Assembly (NCBI GenBank): GCA_050732995.1
Contig: JBOHSA010000014.1
Span: forward strand, 1 to 9,284
DNA from: JBOHSA01 sp050732995
Lineage (GTDB): Bacteria > Gemmatimonadota > Gemmatimonadetes > Gemmatimonadales > GWC2-71-9
Direction of reading: 5' to 3'
DNA length: 9,284 nucleotides
In this document: in pieces, positions 6,268 to 9,284 of the stretch
Layout of the letters: every line of letters starts with the position of its first letter
Position numbering within the stretch: position 1 is the stretch's first letter
The notes under the pieces: generated by a model
The model's input: the letters and a program-made list of their open reading frames with translations, nothing else
Told to the model about the DNA's origin: nothing
Database searches by the model: none
Program-made: the position numbers and the translations under genes

Positions 6268-7521
6268 GTGGACATCGCTGAGCTGAAGAGGAAATCCGTC
6301 GCGGAATTGCACGCGATGGCCGAGAGCCTCAACATCACCAACTACTCGGGGCTCCGCAAGCAGGACCTGATTTTCCGCATCGAGCAGTCGCTGTTGGACT
6401 CTGACACCGTCCTGCGGGGCGAGGGCGTGCTGGAGATTCTGCCGGAAGGCTACGGCTTTCTGCGCAGTCCCGACTGGAACTATCTGTACGGCCCCGACGA
6501 CATCTACGTTTCCCCCAGCCAGATCAAGCGGTTCGACCTGCGGACCGGCGACACGATCATGGGTCAGGTCCGGCCACCCAAGGAGGGGGAGCGCTACCTC
6601 GCTCTGCTGAAGGTCGAGGTCGTCAACGGGGACGAGCCCGAGAAGGCCAAGCACCGGGTCGCCTTCGACAACCTGCGCCCGCGCTACCCCGAGGAGCGGA
6701 TCCGGCTCGAGCGCAAGGACGGGGACTTGTCGATGCGGGTGATGGACATCCTCTCCCCCATCGGCAAAGGGCAGCGCGGCCTGATCGTGTCGCCGCCTAA
6801 GGCCGGCAAGACCATCCTGCTCCAGAAGCTCGCCAACTCGATCATCGAGAACCACCCCGAGATCTACCTCATCGTGCTGCTGATCGACGAGCGGCCCGAA
6901 GAGGTGACCGATATGGAGGAGAACGTGAAGGGGGCGGAGGTGATTTCCTCCACCTTCGACGAGCCGGCGGACAGGCACGTGCAGGTGGCCGACATGGTGA
7001 TCGAGAAGGCCAAGCGCATGGTGGAGCACAGCAAGGATGTGGTCATCCTGCTCGACTCGATCACGCGGCTGGGGCGCGCGCACAACGTCGTCGTGCCCCA
7101 TTCCGGCAAGATCCTGTCGGGCGGCGTGGACGCCAACGCGCTGCAGAAGCCGAAGCGCTTCTTCGGGGCGGCGCGCAACATCGAAGGGGGCGGCTCGCTC
7201 ACCATCATCGCCACGGCCCTGATCGACACCGGGTCCCGCATGGACGAGGTGATCTTCGAGGAGTTCAAGGGCACCGGCAACATGGAGGTCATTCTCGACC
7301 GCCGCATCGCGGACCGCCGGGTCTATCCGGCGATCGACGTGCAGCGCTCCTCCACCCGTAAGGAGGAGCTGCTCCTCTCCAAGGAGGAGCTCAACAAGAT
7401 CTACCTGCTCCGCAACTTCCTGTCCGACATGCCGCCGGTGGAGGCGATCGAGTTCCTGCTCGAGCGGATGAAGCGGACCAAGACGAACGTCGAGTTCTTC
7501 GCCACGATGTCGCAAGGGTGA
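6268..7521 (+). CDS. rho: Transcription termination factor Rho
   Basis: The 417-aa product is a full-length hexameric RNA helicase that terminates transcription, close to the usual 419 aa of E. coli Rho. The N-terminal helical domain (MDIAELKRKSVAELHAMAES) is followed by the cold-shock-like primary RNA-binding domain with GYGFLR (61-66) and GPDDIYVSPSQI (75-86). The ATPase core has the Walker A motif SPPKAGKT (175-182), the catalytic-glutamate segment DERPEEVTDM (207-216), Walker B VVILLDSITRLGRAHN (258-273), and the secondary-site Q-loop (VVPHSGKILSGGVDAN, 275-290) and R-loop regions (DTGSRMDEVIFEEFKGTGNM, 320-339). No insertion domain is present in the N-terminal half, unlike many high-GC Actinobacteria. 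The GTG start has GGAG (6253-6256) 11 nt upstream; an ATG at 6258 is out of frame and gives only 7 codons. The stop overlaps the likely ruvX start. Confidence 0.98.
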   Translation: MDIAELKRKSVAELHAMAESLNITNYSGLRKQDLIFRIEQSLLDSDTVLRGEGVLEILPEGYGFLRSPDWNYLYGPDDIYVSPSQIKRFDLRTGDTIMGQVRPPKEGERYLALLKVEVVNGDEPEKAKHRVAFDNLRPRYPEERIRLERKDGDLSMRVMDILSPIGKGQRGLIVSPPKAGKTILLQKLANSIIENHPEIYLIVLLIDERPEEVTDMEENVKGAEVISSTFDEPADRHVQVADMVIEKAKRMVEHSKDVVILLDSITRLGRAHNVVVPHSGKILSGGVDANALQKPKRFFGAARNIEGGGSLTIIATALIDTGSRMDEVIFEEFKGTGNMEVILDRRIADRRVYPAIDVQRSSTRKEELLLSKEELNKIYLLRNFLSDMPPVEAIEFLLERMKRTKTNVEFFATMSQG

Positions 7522-8024
7522 TGACGGAACGACGGCGGAAGGACGGAAGGACGGAAGGTGACCCCCCCGCTTTACGTCCTTCGGTCTTTCCGTCGGTGGG
7601 ACGGGTGCTGGGGGTGGATTGGGGCGAGAAGCGTATCGGCCTCGCCCTGTCCGACGAATCCCAGACGCTGGCCCACCCCCTCACCACGCTCAGCCGCCGC
7701 GCCGGGAAGCGGTTCCCCATGCCCGCGTTGCTGTCCCACATCGGCATCCACGCCGTCGTCGGCGTCGTCGTCGGGCACCCGTTGGACGAGACCGGCGCCG
7801 AGGGGGCCGCGGCGCGGCACGCGCGCGCGCTCGCCGACGACATCGCCCGCCGCGCCGCGCTCCCCGTGGCGTTGTGGGACGAACGGATGACTACGGCGCG
7901 GGTGTTGCGGACGGTGCGGGAGCTGGGCGGGACGACCCGCGATCGGAAAGCGGACGTGGACGCCATGGCCGCGGCGCTCCTCCTGCAGCACTATCTCGAC
8001 GCGCGGCGGGGGGGAGCGACGTGA
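7521..8024 (+). CDS. ruvX: RuvX/YqgF family Holliday junction resolvase-like nuclease
   Basis: The RNase H-fold protein shows GVDWGEKRIGLALSD (31-45, active-site Asp at 33), the VVGHPLDETG loop (83-92), DERMTT (120-125) and RKADVDAMAAALLLQHYLD (142-160, active-site Asp at 147). Family members are proposed Holliday-junction resolvases and have also been tied to 16S/pre-16S rRNA maturation. From the ATG at 7521, which overlaps the rho stop as TGATG and suggests coupling, the protein is 167 aa, about 25 residues longer than usual. The extra N-terminus is encoded by the repeat element and has no homology character. A GTG at 7596 would give the standard-length 142-aa protein, but it has no Shine-Dalgarno and sits at the edge of the hairpin. 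The true start is therefore open. The 3' end overlaps mltG by 4 nt. Confidence 0.93.
   Translation: MTERRRKDGRTEGDPPALRPSVFPSVGRVLGVDWGEKRIGLALSDESQTLAHPLTTLSRRAGKRFPMPALLSHIGIHAVVGVVVGHPLDETGAEGAAARHARALADDIARRAALPVALWDERMTTARVLRTVRELGGTTRDRKADVDAMAAALLLQHYLDARRGGAT
7537..7594 (+). repeat. Tandem/inverted repeat element at the rho-ruvX junction
   Basis: About 2.75 copies of GGAAGGAC (7537-7558) face an inverted copy. Arms 7542-7558 and 7578-7594 pair over 17 positions with one G-U pair and one G-G mismatch, leaving a 19-nt loop; a second register shifted by 8 nt also pairs. It lies between the rho stop and the conserved beginning of RuvX. There is no T-tract, so it is not an intrinsic terminator. 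It shares its architecture, but not its sequence, with the element at 8023-8113. Confidence 0.7.
8008..8016 (+). promoter_or_regulatory. Strong ribosome binding site for mltG
   Basis: A G-rich run ending in GGGGAG lies 4 nt upstream of the GTG at 8021, inside the 3' end of ruvX. It is the main reason to prefer 8021 over the in-frame GTG at 8099 as the mltG start. Confidence 0.5.
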
Positions 8025-9058
8025 GAACGGGGAACGCGGAACGCGGAACGCGGAACGGCGGCTGGAAGGTCGTCCGCCCGTTCCGCGTTCCGACTTCCGT
8101 GTTCCGCGTTCTCCTGACCGGGGCTTTGATCTCCTGCGGGCAGGGGAAGCCGGCCGGGGACCGGAAGCTCGTGACGGTCACCATCCCCCGCGGCGCCACG
8201 TTCGACGCGGCGGTCGACTCGCTCGTGGCGCGCGGCTTCGTCGAACGCACCGCGGCATTTCGGCTCTACGCCCGCCTGCGCGGCCTCCCCGGGTCGCTCA
8301 AGAGCGGCACCTACGCCTTTCCACCCGACGCGAGCTGGGGTGAAGTCGTCGGCGCCCTGAAACGCGGGCGCGGCGCCGAGGTACGGGTCACCGTCCCCGA
8401 AGGGCTGATGCTCAGCGAAGTCGCCGGCCTCGCGGCTGCGCAGCTCCGCATCCCCCGCGACTCGTTCCTCGCCGCGGCCCGCGACCCCGAGCGGCTGGCC
8501 GAGCTCGGCCTCTCCGCCAGCTCGGTCGAAGGATACCTGTACCCCACGACCTATGTGCTCCCCGTCGGCGTCCAGGCGCGCGACCTGGTGCGGCTGATGA
8601 CGCGGGAGTTCGCCGCCCACTGGCGGCCCGGGTGGAACGGCCGACTCGACACCCTCGCGCTGACCCGGCACCAGGTGGTCACGCTGGCGTCGATCGTCCA
8701 GGCCGAGATGCGCTACCGGCCGGATGGGCCGTTCATCGCCGCGGTCTATCACAACCGGCTCCGCCACGGGATGCCGCTCCAGGCCGATCCGACCGTGATC
8801 TACGCCCACGGACGGCGTCTCCGGCGGGTGTTCGAGAAGCAGCTGCAGATCCGGTCGCCCTACAACACCTACTTGCACACCGGACTCCCGCCCGGTCCGA
8901 TCAGCCAGCCGGGCGAACTGAGCCTCGAGGCCGCCCTCTACCCGGCCGCCGTGCCGTTCCTGTACTTCGTCGCCCAGCCGGATGGGAAGCACGTCTTCTC
9001 GGCGACCTATCGGGAGCACCTCGAAGCGATTCGCAAGGTGAGGCAGCGGCGGCGGTGA
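8021..9058 (+). CDS. mltG: Endolytic murein transglycosylase MltG
   Basis: MltG (YceG-like) cleaves nascent glycan strands and is thought to end peptidoglycan polymerisation; it acts at the outer face of the inner membrane. Of 345 aa, about 48-125 form a LysM-like N-terminal part (VTIPRGATFDAAVDSLVARG, then GTYAFPP). The catalytic domain shows EGYLYPTTY (170-178), TLASIVQAE (221-229, with the conserved Glu at 229), VYHNRLRHGMPLQADPTVIY (242-261), YNTYLHTGLPPGPISQPG (281-298) and LYFVAQPDGKHVFS (314-327). The N-terminus is unusual: instead of a long membrane anchor there is a short hydrophobic stretch ending in the lipobox-like LISC (cysteine 39), suggesting a lipoprotein. The GTG at 8021 overlaps the ruvX stop (GTGA) and has a strong ribosome site. 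A start at the in-frame GTG 8099 would leave the repeat element untranslated and give a very short signal peptide. Confidence 0.95.
   Translation: MRTGNAERGTRNGGWKVVRPFRVPTSVFRVLLTGALISCGQGKPAGDRKLVTVTIPRGATFDAAVDSLVARGFVERTAAFRLYARLRGLPGSLKSGTYAFPPDASWGEVVGALKRGRGAEVRVTVPEGLMLSEVAGLAAAQLRIPRDSFLAAARDPERLAELGLSASSVEGYLYPTTYVLPVGVQARDLVRLMTREFAAHWRPGWNGRLDTLALTRHQVVTLASIVQAEMRYRPDGPFIAAVYHNRLRHGMPLQADPTVIYAHGRRLRRVFEKQLQIRSPYNTYLHTGLPPGPISQPGELSLEAALYPAAVPFLYFVAQPDGKHVFSATYREHLEAIRKVRQRRR
8023..8113 (+). repeat. Tandem/inverted repeat element at the ruvX-mltG junction
   Basis: Four units of GGAACGC (8031-8058, the last ending in G) lie in the left arm of a long imperfect palindrome. Arms 8023-8058 and 8078-8113 align over 36 positions with 32 base pairs counting one G-U, around a 19-nt loop. 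The left arm contains the last bases of the ruvX stop codon; the right arm ends just before the hydrophobic stretch of the MltG signal sequence. No T-tract follows. This is by far the strongest potential RNA structure I found in the window. Confidence 0.8.
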
Positions 9059-9073
9059 GGCGAGGGCGGCGAA

Positions 9074-9102
9074 TTGACCCGCGCTTGACCGGGTCGCATA
9101 GT
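9074..9102 (+). promoter_or_regulatory. Sigma70-type promoter of the last gene
   Basis: TTGACC (9074-9079) and CATAGT (9097-9102) are 17 bp apart, with 5/6 and 4/6 consensus matches, just after the mltG stop. Transcription would begin near 9108, giving a leader of about 24 nt with GGAG (9122-9125) before the next start codon. A second TTGACC at 9085 has no partner at a workable distance. Confidence 0.55.
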
Positions 9103-9131
9103 CTTCCGCGCATCCTCAGCCGGAGCTCTGT

Positions 9132-9284
9132 GTGACGTGGCGTCGATTCGTCGTGCTCGCCGGAATCCTGAGCGTCCCAATCCCCGCGCTCGCAGCCCAA
9201 CAGACCGTTGAGGCGCCGTGCCGGAGTCCGGCGGCCCAGCCGGACACCGCCCAGATCGAACTCGTCCGCCCCCCCCCCCCCCCC
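9132..9284 (+). CDS. Secreted or outer-membrane protein, N-terminus only
   Basis: Only about 50 codons are in the window. From the GTG at 9132, with GGAG 6 nt upstream, the product opens with a Sec-type signal peptide: a basic n-region (MTWRRF), a hydrophobic core (VVLAGILSVPIPAL) and a probable cleavage site after ALA or ALAA, before QQTVEAPC. The mature part starts with a cysteine and a Pro/Ala-rich segment. I cannot assign a family from this much. The gene has its own promoter, so it need not be functionally linked to mltG. The last codons fall in the poly-C run and should not be trusted. Confidence 0.6.
   Translation, partial: MTWRRFVVLAGILSVPIPALAAQQTVEAPCRSPAAQPDTAQIELVRPPPPP
9269..9284 (+). 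repeat. Poly-C run at the window end
   Basis: Sixteen consecutive C close the sequence. No comparable homopolymer occurs elsewhere in the window, and it coincides with the end, so a sequencing or assembly artefact at a contig end is likely. If real, it would encode a Pro run or act as a slippage tract. Confidence 0.7.

Noticed and set aside
6214..7515. 433-codon minus-strand frame opposite rho
   Set aside because: It mirrors the rho codons, is rich in His/Leu/Asp/Val as expected from antisense of a conserved gene, and has no family motif.
8681..8710. Possible loss of the MltG catalytic glutamate, because the motif reads ASIVQAE rather than ASIVEKE
   Set aside because: The glutamate I take to be the conserved one in the family is the second of that motif, and it is present at residue 229; the first position varies among homologues as far as I recall.

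Overview
The window is a GC-rich (roughly two-thirds G+C), densely coding stretch of bacterial chromosome. The coding style, the rho-ruvX-mltG run, the DUF4129/DUF4350 membrane cluster and a short orphan histidine-kinase phosphoacceptor protein would suit a Gemmatimonadota-like bacterium. That placement is inference from gene content; there is no rRNA or other taxonomic marker here. I see no tRNA, rRNA, CRISPR array or insertion sequence.

Left block (1-4219), a divergent membrane-protein cluster. Three overlapping minus-strand genes read leftward from 2394: a polytopic membrane protein of the GPDPase_memb/DUF975-like type, a DUF4129 protein, and a DUF4350 protein that runs off the left edge. 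Diverging from them across 31 bp is a plus-strand gene that fuses an RDD membrane domain to a SpoIIM (DUF95) domain. In many bacteria these families sit beside a MoxR AAA+ ATPase and a DUF58 protein, which would lie beyond position 1. The group probably forms one membrane-associated complex of unknown function.

Middle block (4220-6124, all minus strand). A 217-bp gap without a supported gene separates convergent units. Then come two tiny genes, a 63-aa isolated HisKA (DHp) domain and a 94-aa protein I do not recognise, with their own possible promoter. Upstream of them is a site-2-protease-type M50 zinc metalloprotease gene, with a short hairpin just after its stop codon.

Right block (6125-9284, plus strand). 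A good sigma70-like promoter (TTGACG-N17-TACTAT) leads into a C-rich, G-poor leader that looks like a Rho-utilisation site, then the rho gene itself, then ruvX and mltG in a tightly packed operon. Both internal junctions, rho/ruvX and ruvX/mltG, carry a striking element: a short tandem repeat (GGAAGGAC or GGAACGC units) facing an imperfect inverted copy, able to form hairpins of 17 and 36 positions with 19-nt loops. The elements differ in sequence but share a design, and each lies between the upstream stop codon and the conserved core of the next protein. After mltG, a second promoter (TTGACC-N17-CATAGT) drives a gene with an N-terminal signal peptide that is cut off by the window end, where the sequence finishes in 16 C.

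The most notable points are the paired junction palindromes, the rut-like leader of rho, the orphan HisKA protein and the lipoprotein-like N-terminus of MltG.
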